Positions 31,990-45,592 of a stretch of DNA of 64,000 bases are shown here, piece after piece (within the stretch, counting starts at the first letter, position 1; every line of letters starts with the position of its first letter). This DNA is from Symsagittifera roscoffensis. Its lineage: Eukaryota; Xenacoelomorpha; Acoela; Convolutidae. The stretch covers positions 85,357,574 to 85,421,573 of the forward strand of contig NC_087063.1 of NCBI RefSeq assembly GCF_963678635.1. The letters run 5' to 3'. Both the position numbers and the translations under genes were made by a program. Below the pieces are notes generated by a model. That model had not been told where the DNA came from and searched no databases. It saw only the letters and a program-made list of their open reading frames with translations.

Positions 31990-33420
31990 AAGATGAAACT
32001 ATCGAAAAACAAAAATGCCAAAGAAATTCATTTAAAAAATCAACCATTTTTTTGGAAATACAAAAAAAACGAGAAATACAACAAATAGGCAAAATAGGAA
32101 AGATCAAGCAAACCTTTAGTATTTTCCAAACGTCCATGAAGCCAAATGGGAGTAGACGCCAATTGATCCGAAAACTAAAAATACTAAGAAAGATGGTTGT
32201 CATAAAATATGCAACAGTTTTTTGAAATACGAAAAAATCAATATCAGAAAATAAGACGAGAAACACAAGCTTTAGCATTAAGCAAACTTTTATTATTTTC
32301 CGAGCGTCCACTAAGTCAACCACACTTAATAAGACGCCAATTGATCCGAAAACGAAAGCACCAAAAGAAATCGTTGTCATACAAAAATCAGCAGTTTTTT
32401 TTAGAAATACGAAAAAATTCATCTGAGAAAAACAGACGAGACAACAATAATTGGCTTGAAGCAAGCTTTTAACACTTTTCGAGCGTCCACTTAGACAACA
32501 ACAAATTGTTCGATGCCATTTGATGTGAAAAAAAAATACCAAAGGAAAGTTTCATAAGAAAAATCAACAATTTTCTTGGAAATAAGAAAAACTCTATCTC
32601 AGAAAAAGAGACGAGAAACACAACCACCACCAGTAAGCAAGCTTTAAGTAATTTCTGAGCATCCACCAAGCCAACAACATGCGGTTAGACGCCAACTGAT
32701 CCGAAAACAAAAATGCCAAAGAAATAGTCATAAAAAAACCAACAACTTTTTTGGAAATACGAAAAATCAATATAAAAAAACAGACCAGAAATACAACAAC
32801 TAGTTTTAAGCAAGATTTTATTATTTTCTCAGCGTCCAAAATGCCAACCACATGTGAAAGGGCGCCAATTGACCCAAAAAAATCACAAAGGAAATGGTTC
32901 TCATAAAATATTCAAAATTTTTTTTGAGAAATACGAAAAATTCATTATTAGAAAAACAGACGAGAAACACAACCATTTAAATTCAGCAAGCTTTTTGAGC
33001 GTCCATTCTGCAGACCACGCGTGCTAAACGCCAATTGATTCAAAAACAAAAAAAAAACAAAAGAAATTATTGTCATAAAAAGACAGCAAATTTTTTGAAA
33101 ATACCAAAAACTCCAACTCAGAAAAACAGAAGCTTATCAACTAGCTTTGAGCAAAATTTTAGTATTTGCGAGCATCTACTAAGCCAAAACACGTGGTTAG
33201 ATGCCACATGATCCGAAAAAAAACATACCGAAGAAATGGTTTTCATTAAAAAACAACCTTTTTTTGGAATTATGAAAAATCCAATCTCAGAAAAACAGCC
33301 ACTAGCATTAAGCAACCTTTAGAACTTTTCAAGCTTTCATTTATCGAACAATGCGTGGTTAGAGGCCAATTAAAACAAAAACATTTGCCAAAAGAAATAG
33401 TTGTCATAAAAAATTTTTTG
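31990..33420. repeat. ~170-bp satellite array in Z
   Basis: About eight diverged units. The phrase GACGCCAATTGATCCGAAAA recurs at about 32157, 32336, 32505, 32692, 32864, 33031, 33202 and 33360 (spacing 158-187). Each unit also has TTTTTTGGAAATACGAAAAA, CAGACGAGAAACACAA and AGCAAGCTTTTA..TTTTC.GAGCGTCCA. Confidence 0.85.
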
Positions 33421-34590
33421 AGCGATTAAAAAATTGAACTTTTTTCTCATTTTCTCTCTTTTTACCGATGCAAAAGAAGTTCACTAAACCAACAAAACAA
33501 GAGCCAAAATCATTTACGCCAAATGAAATGTCTAAGCGAAAAAAAAAACAATAAAAAATCGGCAAATATACCAATCGGGTATATTAAATTGGATAAGGTG
33601 CAGGAGTTAATCAACATCACTTGAAACTACAATGAAAACTGATTTAAGCCCAAAAAATTGTTGGTGGGCAACTAAATTGACAAAACATAAGCCAACAAAC
33701 TAAAATCCGACTAATCAATTTTTCCCAGAAAAAAAGTTCAATTTGAGACACTAAAAATGCAAGATAATGCAAAGGCAACTGCATTATCTCCAGAACAAGT
33801 GCGATGAATTAACGTCTGTCTTTTGATTTGATACGAACCAAAGGGAATGTGATTCAAAAGATTTTGTTGAACTAGTTTTTTAGCGCAAAAGGAGGAAATT
33901 CGTTACTAGTCCAAGGTTACTTAACCATTGATTTAGTTCTTTATAGGGGTGACCATCTTTACTAGGTACCATACGGGTAAAATTTGAAGATACAAGTCTT
34001 AACTGTTGTTTTTCAAAGCTTTTTTGCGATTGATTAAATTGAGATGTCAAAAATTTAAAACAGATAAAACCGCAAAAAATAACAAATCCAAATCAGTAGT
34101 GCTCAATTCTAAACAAATGTTTTGTTGACTTGGTAACCATTTTGAATTAAGATAAAAATATTCGAAATGTTTGCTAACTGGTATAAATGGCCATGACAAT
34201 GATAAGACATGCCTGCCACTTTGCTCGAATAAGTTGAGATATATTTGGTGCAACAACAGAGTACAGAAAGAGGAACAGGCGAAGGAGAGAAGAACACTGA
34301 GCACGTTTCATAAAATAAAACAACCACTTGGCTTCCATGTCAATAATTTTATCGTAAATGGGAATGTGTGGAAAATGTGCAGTTTATAACAGGAAGAAAA
34401 GCGATCAAGTGAAGAATGAAGCAAGGAATAAACTAAAAGGAAACAACTTTTAACCGTCAGAAGAAACAGAAAGGTTGGAAAAGAGGGCAGAAAAGAAGTC
34501 AAATTAGTAGCGCGTATTAAGCAGAGGTGGAATTTGGTCTGTTGCGCCTATTGTGAGTGGTAGCAATTCCATATGCCACCCACAGTGAGT

Positions 34591-34608
34591 AGAGAGAGAG
34601 AGAGAGAG
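34591..34608. repeat. (AG)9 microsatellite
   Basis: 18 bases of AG; the duplicate at 46447-46476 has 30 bases. Confidence 0.9.
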
Positions 34609-35217
34609 GCAGTTGCTCTGCAGTTCAGCACTACTGCCAAGTCCCATTTGCCTCACTCCATTTCATACAGTTGGATTGTACCATCCGCCAAATAAGTTTC
34701 CTCATAACATAATAGCCCACTTAGAGGCCACATTTCACATGCTTGTACCTTTTCTACTGTTGCACAAGTGCCACCTTCCATATCGTAATCTTGAATAAAA
34801 ACTCTGATTAAAAAGAATAACGCAGAGCACAAATACTTAGCAAGTTAAATTATGTCACGGTTTACTGTACACTTAGTGGCCTTTATGCTGGATGAACATA
34901 GACTTTGACTCCTCCTCTTCTGGTCACATTTGATCAGAGAGTTCTCTGCCACTCATGCTACCCAGCAGAGAGCGCAGATCACACGAAGAAACCAGCCAAT
35001 CCTTTTGTTCTATCTTTATTCTCAGTCTCCAAGTGTAAACTTGATATTTTGAACACCCAACAATTCAGTCATATATAACATAGGAAGAAAAACTCAAAAG
35101 TTAAAACGATTATTTCATACAAAAAAATTGCTCTATTGAAGCAATCAATAGCAGCTATAATAACTTAGAAAGATTTTCAAACTAACTCTCCGATTTCAAA
35201 CTATGTTTCGCCTATTT

Positions 35218-36320
35218 CTACACAGAGGCGAAGCCGAACTTCGCATCACTTGCGATGCAAAAAAAATCATAAAAAACAAGCCGAAAAAAATGAAAAATGT
35301 TGAAAAAAAATAGCCGAACCTAAATTTTCGAATGTCTCGATGAAGGACACCTAAAGCCCAGCTAAACCATGAAGAACGTGTTTGATAACTTTTGAACATG
35401 TTATGTTGATTCAGGAGGAAATATGTGATTTCAAAACTGGACTTTGCCCAAAACCTTTGTTGTTTCTCTACTGCAATAAGAAGAATAAAAAATTTCACCC
35501 AAAGACACTTTTCTCTTATTAAAAATTAAGGAGTAGCAGCTTCTTCGGGAAAATTCACGCAACCGCTTCGATTGAAATTTTCATGCCAGATTTGTAGGGT
35601 AGTTTTTAAGAAAAATCAAAAAGTTTCTAAAACACGGTCAAAGTTCAAAAACTTGAATTTCCGAAATGCGCTAACTTTCCCTGCTAAAAGCAGGTAGTGG
35701 CCGGTGAAGGAGAATAGATTCTCAAAATCAGGTTTCTCGATTGAACACTTAACCTAAGAATTGGCACAGTGATTTTCGAGAAAAGAAAAAAAAACGGTCA
35801 AAGTTTCAAAACTTTCACTTGTTTGAAGACCATAATTAGAGAAAAAAACTCGGCCTAGCAATTTATAAAATTAAAATTTTAATAATCTGTTGTGTCGATT
35901 AAACCTATGATATCAGATATGGCCGGATAGTTATCGAGAAAGGTCCAAAAAACGGTCAACAAATCAGATAGTTTACATTTCCGTAAATCATAGCTTTTTG
36001 TTCAAAAAAATGGGGCTTAGCTGCGTATGCAGAAGGGAATCAACCAACCTATAATTTCGATAGAGCCCAAAAACCCAGGTTTGGCAGCGTATTCTCGAGA
36101 TAAGTCAAATAGATTCAATAAACGGTCAAAAAATCACAATTTTGATTTTTCCGAGGGCCATAAATTTTTGTTTCAAAAACACTTGGGGTTAGTCGGGTAT
36201 GCAAAGAAGATTTCCACAACTCGTTCTTTGGATTGAACTCAAAACCCAGATGTGAGAAAACATGTTTCATAAAATTTAGAAACAAAACGCTCAAAAAAAT
36301 CAAAAAGTATAACATGAAAA
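35218..36320. repeat. ~150-bp degenerate satellite array in Z
   Basis: Starts with ACACAGAGGCGAAGCCGAAC (hairpin family) and carries the same ordered phrases as 18841-20560: ACTTTGCCCAAAACCTT, CACCCAAAGACAC, AGGGTAGTTTT, AAACGGTCAA and GATTGAAC/GAGCCC. Confidence 0.75.
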
Positions 36321-36670
36321 CAGATTTACATACTAAATTATTTGTCTAATTGACGATAAGCACAACTTACAGTAACAAGCAGACCAGCATTTTAAGGATT
36401 TTTACCTAGATTTATCCATTGAGCAATTAAAATATTGCAGCAGAATTGCCAAATATGTCTATAAAAATAGCTCATTTAGAAATGTCGTATATATACCACT
36501 TTTGTCAAAACTTTCCATTGAAAAATGAAAACTATGAAAAACAAATACAATATATTTTAGCCGCTTCGCTTGTGTAAGCAATAGTACACTATTTTGACAT
36601 GTTTCATTTCTTCCAAATTTTAAAAGATAATATTTTACTCATGAAACAAATAATTATTTGGAAACTTTAA

Positions 36671-38404
36671 TTCACCTGGGCAGAGCAACAGAATACTCTT
36701 GATAACACTAAAAATAATAGAAAACATTGAATTAAGATTAAAACCTGTAAGTGAACCGTTGGTTTTTCTGCAACCCATGGTCTCTTAAAAAACATGATCG
36801 ATCTCAACTCAGACTTCTTTATATGGCAAAACAAGCAGACAGATAGAAGCGCAAAACAGTATGACAAATACTTACTTATAAGGATACGGGAATTAATTTT
36901 TTGAAATAAAAACTGTTCGGATCAATCTATGGACGCCTATGCTACACAAAAGCAAAATTGCACGGGGCTAAAACGAGCAACATAAAGGTGTGAAGTAGTA
37001 GGAAAATAAAAAGAAGCCTGAAGAGAACATGAGGAGTGATTGAACAAACTAATCTGAAGAGATTCAAATGCGGCCGCATCTTTTCGTTAAAAAGACAGTT
37101 AACTATTCTTTCGTATAAACTCAAGCTATACGCCGTTAAAAATTGGATGTTTGAAGAAAAAACACTTTTCCGTGTGTGTAACGAAGAAGCAATGTCGCTT
37201 TATCACTAAGGAGTGCTATTGAAGACCAACCAGTCAGCAACCTGCTCTACGGTAGTAAAAACAGGCCACAGCAAGCCAGGAAAAGTTATTTGTGCAGAGT
37301 AGTTGTGTCCCAGGTGAAAAGCTTGAAAGAAACCGCAGGCAAAAAATCATAACCAATAGATGAAAACCATAAAAAACTGGTCAAAACTCGAGAAACAAAA
37401 TTTTCTAAATGTATATTCGTAGTAGATGAAAGAGTCAAGTCAAAATTGCAAAAAAAAAATCTTTTAAGTTATGAATTTTCCGAAACATTTTGACAGATTT
37501 AAACAAAAAGCTAGGCCATAATAGCCAGTGGAACTATGAACAGCCAGTGTAAAAACACAGGGAACTATGAACTATACCAAGATAATACTTGAAAATGAAG
37601 AAAAAAGTATTTCAAAGTCTCCAAAAAAGTTAGAAGAAAATACCCTTCGAATAAGCCGACAAAATTGCTAATTCCTGTCAACGTTAAGGAGAAAACGCTT
37701 TTCCAGGTTAAAATTAGACAACCCGTTGAATTCTTTAATTGTATACCTACCTTTTGAGAAATCCAAATTCCAAAAAAAAAAATTAAAATTTTAAAATGGA
37801 CTTTTGAAAGATAAACATTGCTTTCCTACAAAAATTGGTTCCTAGCCACTATGCGAAGAAATACCCTAGCGCATGCTATTTTAACTGAATTCTCAAAGAT
37901 GGTTTTGGAAACTTTTTCATTTTTCTCGAAAATGACTCTGCCATATCTAAGACACCTTATCCTCGAGTTATTTTCGAGAGAAATGAAAGTTATTTCCAAA
38001 AAGCGGCCAGCAATTCAAAACATTTTGACAAGTCTTGGAAACAAATAGTCAAAATTCAAACAAACATTTTATTCAGTCCAAAAACAACTTTCTAGAGCGC
38101 TATTGAAGACCAACCTGTCAGCAACTTATTTTACGGCAGTAAAAACAAACCATAGCAAGCCAGGAAAAATTGTTTGTGCAAAGAAGTTGTGTCACAGGTG
38201 AAAAGCTTGAAAAAATTCTTTTGAAGAAACCGTAGACCAAAAATCAAAAAAAATCTTATTGCAACTGTTATTGAAATCAATTATCTAAAACAAAAAAGGA
38301 TTCAGTTATATTAACTTCATTCATCTTTCTCATAACCAATATATGAAAACCATAAAAAAATTGATCAAAAATCGATATGACTTCAAGTAAAATTGCTGTA
38401 ATCA
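36671..38404. other. Unique stretch with two short dispersed repeats
   Basis: No gene seen. A ~135-bp direct repeat at 37204-37340 and 38095-38235 shares TATTGAAGACCAACC, GCAAGCCAGGAAAA and CAGGTGAAAAGCTTGAAA. The block 37555-37665 recurs at 57240-57350 (GAAGAAAAAAGTATTTCAAA). The block 37755-38040 recurs at 59530-59800 (AAAAAGCGGCCAGCAATTCA). Confidence 0.6.
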
Positions 38405-40251
38405 GTAGTATGCAGATAGTGCGTTAGGATCGGGGGGGAGTTGTCATACATGGATGACCATTAGGTATAAATCATAATGGTCACCATGTATTAAATGATC
38501 AGCAATGGTCACCATGTAATAATCCTAATTGTCACCATGTATAATTTTATACCTAATGGTCACTATGTAATAATCCTAATTGTCACCATGTATAATTTTC
38601 TACCTAATAGTCCTCATGTAAAACTTCGGTATATTATTGAGTATTCCCACTGAACGTTGTGGAAACAGGAATGGAATTAAATTTTAGTCGGTGCATGTTT
38701 TCCCTTCTAAAATTTGGGGGTATTGGCTTGTTTACATGTAAAATGACGTTATATACCTATTATATGCGACCAAAGTATATGGTATATAAGACAGCACAAG
38801 ATTTTGGCAGCGTAGCTTAACTGTTGGCTGCTGTGAACGATTTCCTTCAAAAATGCATGTTTTTTTGCTGAATCTCGAAGAAAGCAAAATTCGTCAAGTG
38901 CGGCGGCCGCCACCTCTATTTAGGCAAAAATTAATAATCAGTTTGACCGAAATAAGAATGAAAAATTTCGTTCAGCCAAATGAAGGTAAAAACAAAGAAA
39001 AATTACGAAACACTAAAAACTGTAAAATAATGAAATTGGCTTGAAAATTTCGACATTTCCATTTTCCGTGTCTACAGGAGACTGAAAAAACGTCTAAAAT
39101 CTATGACAAAAGCTTGGATTTTATACAAAGGTTGGAAGAGCTAATAAGTTGAAGTGGGTAAAGATCTTGAAAAACGAGAGAACACTGATGAAAGCCAAAA
39201 GTGCCCATTAATTTTGCTGCAGCTATTTCTAAGACTTGCATATACCACTTTTCATAATGAAAAGGAAACAATTTTCGGGGCTTCTAGAAAACGTTTAGTG
39301 TTTCCTATTAACTTTTTTGTGCTAACAGAAATTTTGAAAATATTCATCAAAGCGGACCTAGAAACTGGGGAAAAACTGTTATTTGTGTGCCAATATATAC
39401 GACAGAAAAGAGTTACCATCGAATAAAGCAGGTGAAAACTTATTTGCGACTTTTAAGGTAAGCAGTTATTCAAAATATAGCAAATTCAATCGGGAAAGAC
39501 TGAACATAAACTAAGACAAGTTATGGATACAAACTCAAAACTTGATATGAATTATAATTTGAGCATCCAAAATTTTTGATTTTTCCATTAAAAGAATATG
39601 CAATTAAATAATTTTTAATTTGATACTACAATCTAGTCAACTGTTCTCAGTATCTTCTAATTAACTCAAATTGGCTTCAGCAAGAGCTTTCTATTCAAAA
39701 GTTTGAAGCGCTATCAGTTATTATCATTGATTAACCCTCTGCTCAACAAATTAAATTTTGAGTTTTTTAATATAAATCTGATCTTTTGAATGTTTTCATG
39801 ATTACGCTATTGTCTCTCAAAATACGGTGGCTTTTTGACCAAATTATTCGATTATTCATCTGCAACTAATTGTGTTATCAAGAGTTCAACCTTTCTTTCC
39901 ATATATGTTTGAGGTGATCCAAGCTTTCACATTCACGTTCTCATCACTAGCAGTATCAAAACAGTTCGCATCATGATATTTCTTCTCATTTTTGCATCGA
40001 TATTTGTCTTCTCTTTCAACAAAACATGTCTTCGAAAAACGGTTAGTTGTTTGAAATTTTAAGATAAAAAATCAAGCCTTATCATCAACACTCTACCTGA
40101 ATCTTCGGATTCCGTCAGGATGATAGCTGTTTCACACTAAACAACGCTTTCACATCATTTTGGCTACAGCAGTTTCCGTAAACTTGTAAGTGCAATTTTG
40201 TAGTTTCAATGCATTTCGATAAACGTCAATTATGTTGTGTTATCTTAAGCT
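38405..40251 (+). repeat. Inverted segmental duplication W, copy 1
   Basis: Its reverse complement is at 55193-57072 with scattered substitutions and small indels. It begins at AGTAGTATGC and ends at TCTTAAGCT. It contains the GTCACCATGTATAAT minisatellite (38440-38630), a TATA-type TATATAAG (38783-38790), a short frame from ATG 38853 (MHVFLLNLEE...) followed by GAAG|GTAAAA, and a longer frame 39154-39426. Between the two copies most differences within these frames change amino acids, arguing against conserved coding. Confidence 0.85.
38440..38630. repeat. GTCACCATGTA minisatellite
   Basis: Units of about 24-54 bp with CTAATTGTCACCATGTATAA and ATACCTAATGGTCACTATG. The inverted copy 56883-57030 has one ~24-bp unit fewer. 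Confidence 0.75.
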
Positions 40252-40482
40252 AGATCGACTAACAAAGACATGTTTAATTTGACAATAAAAATTTGCTAGA
40301 CAATTTTACTTTGAGGAATTAAAAATTTGAGCCTCAATGCAGAAAGACTTGCTATTCATTTCAAAGAAAAAAGGCGTAAGCATTTTAAGCTATTTCATAA
40401 AAAGCTCTATCGAAAAAATAAATCTTGAATTTAAATAAAGTGGTACTGACTGTTTATCTGATTACACAATTGCTTCACTTGT

Positions 40483-41345
40483 GTGGGTTTATAACTTTGA
40501 TTCAAAATTATGATTTATCAAATGAAAACCATTGAAAATTTGTGGTTTTTAGAGATTGATCAATCATCCTTCAAATATATAGTACCTGTCACTGAGACTT
40601 TGCTCGCTTACCGTCTTCAGCTCTACCAGCCGCATGTCTGCACGATCAATGATTTTCCTCAATAAACCATAAATTTTTGCTAATAATTTTCTTATCGTAA
40701 TTTTTACCTCTATGAGCAACAGTTCATCAAACACTTTGGACTCCATGCTGTCTCCAATTGGACTTGTTGTTTGATGCTTCCATCGACAAAATTTTGCGAA
40801 AATTTGAAAACTAATCTTTCTTGTTACAATTTTGAAACATTTTTCATAATCATTGACTGCAGATAAATTGAAATTATCAATGCAACATATGCCACTTTTT
40901 CAAAGTGAAATATTCATAATGAGGATACCTGGAAGATCAAATATTTCGAGGAAAAATTTTTTAAAAAAATTATCAAATTGTTTTGCAAATACAGAAAATG
41001 AAAAAAACTGTCATTATAGTGTCTGGTTGATTATTCTAGAAAAATTGAGACACTTAAGAAGAAAGATAAGAAAGATTTGGATTGAGTTACATATATACTT
41101 CTATATGAAATAAAATAAACGATTACAACTAAACTCAAACATATATACCCCACCAAATATATAAAGCTGCATACTTGTAAACATAAAAAACATAAACACA
41201 TTTTCATAAGTTGCAAACTTGAATGCACACTCACAAAAAACGGTCATGCGTATTTTATTACAAACATACGTTTATTCATACACATTTAAATACTTACATA
41301 AGGTTAATCATGCAAATTTACATACAAAAACAATTACGTAAACAC
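40483..41345. repeat. Direct duplication X, copy 1
   Basis: Matches 52688-53552 (GTGGGTTTATAACTTTGATT through TACGTAAACACTTACTGAAT) with few differences. It leads without a break into the Y macro-repeat in both places. Confidence 0.85.
40612..40746 (-). CDS. Candidate small first exon, MESKVFDELLL... (unknown)
   Basis: ATG in a good context (GACAGCATGG) at 40746, an amphipathic Leu/Ile/Lys-rich helix (MESKVFDELLLIEVKITIRK; RADMRLVELKT) and a strong donor GACG|GTAAGC after 40612; without splicing the frame stops at 40564. The X' copy (about 52817-52957) keeps the ATG and the donor but has a 4-bp ATGC insertion near 52841 that shifts the frame. No downstream exon found. Family unknown; may be non-coding. 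Confidence 0.25.
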
Positions 41346-43675
41346 TTACTGAATACAAACATACATACATGTATACATAAGTACAAACTTATATAAGCAC
41401 ATACATACATGCATACATAGATACATACATACAAACTTACATATATACATACATATATAAAGTTACTTAGAGACTTTCATACAACCATACGTACAAAATT
41501 ACATACATATATGCAAAAATACTTCTATACATACAAACATTCAAAAATGAAGTCTTACATAAAGGTATGAATACAAACGTACATAGTCCTATACATAAGA
41601 AGAATGCAAATAAACTACCATACATACATTAATTTTACATACTTGCTTATATGCTTTTAAATCTGCAACCAATTATACGAAAATTTTGCTTTTACACATG
41701 CAAAGATTTTAACTTAATATTTCTGCTGACCTTTACATTAAAACCACATTTAAACACATAAACCAGCTTACTTTCACTTCACACTTTCAAGACAAATATA
41801 TACACACATTCAGACAAAAAAGAGTCAGGCATTACAGACTGGCGTTCATACGTCTTTACTTACAATCATATAAACGTGCCTTTCATACTCATATACGAAA
41901 ATGCACAAGTACTTACCTACAAACAGACATGGTTCGTATTATACAAGCATGCTACGAATCATGTGTACACACTTTCCTTTTAAACAGACAAAAAACTTCA
42001 ATCATAATATTGTACAATTTGCAAACAAGCTAACTTTTAAATGCTTTTAAACTGAAAAACATACATTGACACAAAAAAATTGCTGGTCTTCATTCACTCA
42101 ATCAAGCGGACATGCATTCAAGAATTCTTACTTACAAAAAAACATACAAATATACATAACTTCTAAATACTCAAATGAATACACACAAAGAGTATGTGCA
42201 TTCATAATTAATTACATTTATACATGCAAAAAGTTGTACACTTTTACATAGATACATACAGTTTACATAAATAGACACACACGCAAGTTTTGCTTACATA
42301 CATGCAAAGATTTAACTTATTAGTTCTGCTTACCTTTAAAATACAAGCACATGTAAAAACACAAACCAACTGACAAAAAGAATCACGCATTACAGACTAG
42401 CATTCATATGTCTTTAAATAAAATCATATAACTGTGCTTTTCATACTCATATACAAATATGTATAAGTACTTGCCTACAAAAAGACATGGAGTGTACTTT
42501 ACAAGCATGCAACTACTCATGTGTACACACTTTCCTTTTAAACAGACATAAAACTTCAATCATAAGTTTATACAGTTTGCAAACCAGCTAAATTTTAAAT
42601 GCTTTTAAACTGAAAAACATACATTGATACAAAATAATTGCTGGTCTTCATTCACTCAATCAAGCGGACATGCATTCGAGAATTCTTACTTACATAAAAA
42701 CATAAAAATATACATAACTTCTAAATACTCAAATGAATACACACAAAGAGTATGTGCATACATAATTAATTACATTTATACATGCCAAAAATTGTACACT
42801 TTTACATAGAAACATACAGTTTACATAAATAGACACACACGCAAGTTTTGCTTTCATACATGCAAAGATTTTACTTATTAGTTCTGCTGACCTTTGAAAT
42901 ACAAGCACATGTAAACACAAACCACGTTGCATTCACATCACACATTCAGACAAAAAGAATCACGCATTACAGACTGGCATTCATACGTCTTTACATACAA
43001 TCATATAAACGTGCCTTTCATACTGATATACGAATATGCAGAAGTACTTGCCTAAAAACATACATTGGTTGAAAAGATATGCTTGTATTCATTCACTCAA
43101 TCAAGCGGACATGCAATCAAGAGTTCTTACTTACATAAAAACATACAAATTTACATAACTTCTAAATACTCAAATGAGTACACACAAACCGTATGTACAT
43201 ACATGATTAATTACATTTATACATGCAAAAAGTTGTACACTTTAGATAGATACATACAGTTTACATAAATACACACATACGCGAAGCATATGTGCGTGCA
43301 TATATACTATGCTTATAGCATCTTGTCTAACTTTCAAGAAAAACTAGAAACATTAGTAAAATTCAAGTTGGGTTATAGTTATTCTTCTAGTTACAATTGT
43401 TTTGGTTTACACGCGAATAAGGAAAAAAATTGTACTCATACTTCCAAACACATCAACTTGCATACATACACGCATACCAAAAAAGTATTTTTTCTTGCAT
43501 TTGTTTATAGATTACTAGAAATATTCACACAAAAATATTTTCATTACGTTTTACGTATGATTATATTCAAATACAGTCAAACCTTCATACCTCTTTGATT
43601 TTTACAATGCAAACGTTGCAAGCAGAGATTTGCAAAGAAATGCCAGCTTTCAGCCAACTCGTCTACACCATTTAG
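41346..43675. repeat. Macro-repeat array Y (TACATACA-rich), copy 1: units A-B-C
   Basis: Opens with TACATACATACA-type simple sequence (41346-41640), then three related units starting near 41694, 42297 and 42855 at CATGCAAAGATTTTAACTTA. Each carries TTTCTGCTGACCTT, AGACTGGCATTCATACGTCT and CATTCACTCAATCAAGCGGA. Unit C lacks the stretch with TGTGTACACACTTTCCTTTT, so it is shorter (about 440 versus 560-600 bp). The array ends in a unique tail (43290-43675) finishing CGTCTACACCATTTAGC. Open frames inside (for example MLSYMQRFYL) are repeat-derived, not genes. Confidence 0.85.
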
Positions 43676-43829
43676 CGAAATACCGGATCAATGCGAAATA
43701 CCGGATCGTTTTCAGCTACAATCTTGAAAAACTAGACAAGCTCACGGGTTTTTCCAAAAAACTTAAATTAAATGGAAATGATTGACAGAAAACACTCTTT
43801 CTGAATTCTTGATGATACCATTAACATCA

Positions 43830-45250
43830 AGATGAAACTATCGAAAAACAAAAATGCCAAAGAAATTCATTTAAAAAATCAACCATTTTTTTGGAAATAC
43901 AAAAAAAAACGAGAAATACAACAAATAGGCAAAATAGGAAAGATCAAGCAAACCTTTAGTATTTTCCAAACGTCCATGAAGCCAAATGGGAGTAGACGCC
44001 AATTGATCCGAAAACTAAAAATACTAAGAAAGATGGTTGTCATAAAATATGCAACAGTTTTTTGAAATACGAAAAAATCAATATCAGAAAATAAGACGAG
44101 AAACACAAGCTTTAGCATTAAGCAAACTTTTATTATTTTCCGAGCGTCCACTAAGTCAACCACACTTAATAAGACGCCAATTGATCCGAAAACGAAAGCA
44201 CCAAAAGTCATACAAAAATCAGCAGTTTTTTTTAGAAATACGAAAAAATTCATCTGAGAAAAACAGACGAGAAAACAATAATTGGCTTGAAGCAAGCTTT
44301 TAACACTTTTCGAGCGTCCACTTAGACAACAACAAATTGTTCGATGCCATTTGATGTGAAAAAAAAATACCAAAGGAAAGTTTCATAAGAAAAATCAACA
44401 ATTTTCTTGGAAATAAGAAAAACTCTATCTCAGAAAAAGAGACGAGGAACACAACCACCACCAGTAAGCAAGCTTTAAGTAATTTCTGAGCATCCACCAA
44501 GCCAACAACATGCGGTTAGACGCCAACTGATCCGAAAACAAAAATGCCAAAGAAATAGTCATAAAAAAACCAACAACTTTTTTGGAAATACGAAAAATCA
44601 ATATAAAAAAAACAGACCAGAAATACAACAACTAGTTTTAAGCAAGATGTTATTATTTTCTCAGCGTCCAAAATGCCAACCACATGTGATAGGGCGCCAA
44701 TTGACCCAAAAAAAATAACAAAGGAAATGGTTCTCATAAAATATTCAAAATTTTTTTTGAGAAATACGAAAATTCATTATTAGAAAAACAGACGAGAAGG
44801 ACAACCATTTCAATTCAGCAAGCTTTTTGAGCGTCCATTCTGCCAACCACGCGTGAAAAAACGCCAATTGATTCAAAAAAAAATCAAAAGAAATTATTGT
44901 CATAAAAAGACAGCAAATTTTTTGAAAATACCAAAAACTCCAACTCAGAAAAACAGAAGCTTATTAACTAGCTTTGAGCAAAATTTTAGTAATTGCGAGC
45001 ATCTACTAAGCCAAAACACGTGGTTAGATGCCACATGATCCGAAAAAAAACATACCTTAGAAATGGTTTTCATTAAAAAACAACCTTTTTTTTGGAATTA
45101 TGAAAAATCCAATCTCAGAAAAACAGCCACTAGCATTAAGCAACCTTTAGAACTTTTCAAGCTTTCATTTATCGAACAACGCGTGGTTAGAGGCCAATTA
45201 AAACGAAAACATATGCCAAAAGAAATAGTTGTCATGAAAAAATTTTTGAG
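43830..45250. repeat. ~170-bp satellite array in Z'
   Basis: Same units and order as 31990-33420, with small unit-internal deletions (for example about 10 bp near 44207). Confidence 0.85.
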
Positions 45251-45592
45251 CGATTAACAAATTGAACTTTTTTCTCATTTTCTCTCTTTATACCGATGCA
45301 AAAGAAGTTCACTAAACCAACAAAACAAGAGCCAAAATCAGTTACGCCAAATGAAATGTCTAAGCGAAAAAAAACAATAAAACATCGGCAAATATACAAA
45401 TCGGGTATATTAAATTGGATAAGGTGCAGGAGTTAATCAACATCACTTGAAACTACAATGAAAACTGATTTAAGCCCAAAAAATTGTTGGTGGGCAACTA
45501 AGCTGACAAAACATAAGCCAACAAACTAAAATCCGACTAATCAATTTTTCCCAGAAAAAAGATCAATTTGAGACACTAAAAAATGCAAGATC

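Larger units (their letters stand above)
31849..36670. repeat. Segmental duplication Z, copy 1
   Basis: Nearly identical, in the same orientation, to 43689-48538, with only scattered substitutions and small indels. Identity starts at CAATGCGAAATACCGG and ends at GGAAACTTTAA. Inside are a ~170-bp satellite, a SINE-like body, an AG microsatellite and a ~150-bp satellite array (described separately). No intact gene found in either copy; the small frames shared by both copies have no recognisable family. Confidence 0.9.

Noticed and set aside
31988-33315. Hydrophobic Phe/Leu-rich minus-strand frames of up to 184 codons, repeated in Z'
   Set aside because: They coincide with the ~170-bp satellite; similarity between successive segments reflects the repeat unit, and the frames are broken differently in Z'.
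39154-39426. 90-codon frame conserved in the inverted copy at 56068-56340
   Set aside because: Starts at GTG rather than ATG, and several of the few differences between copies change amino acids; conservation is that of the whole duplicated DNA.
41346-43600. Several 60-100-codon open frames in the TACATACA-rich arrays
   Set aside because: They recur only because the repeat unit recurs, shift frame between units, and are Tyr/Thr/His-rich from the ACATAC composition.
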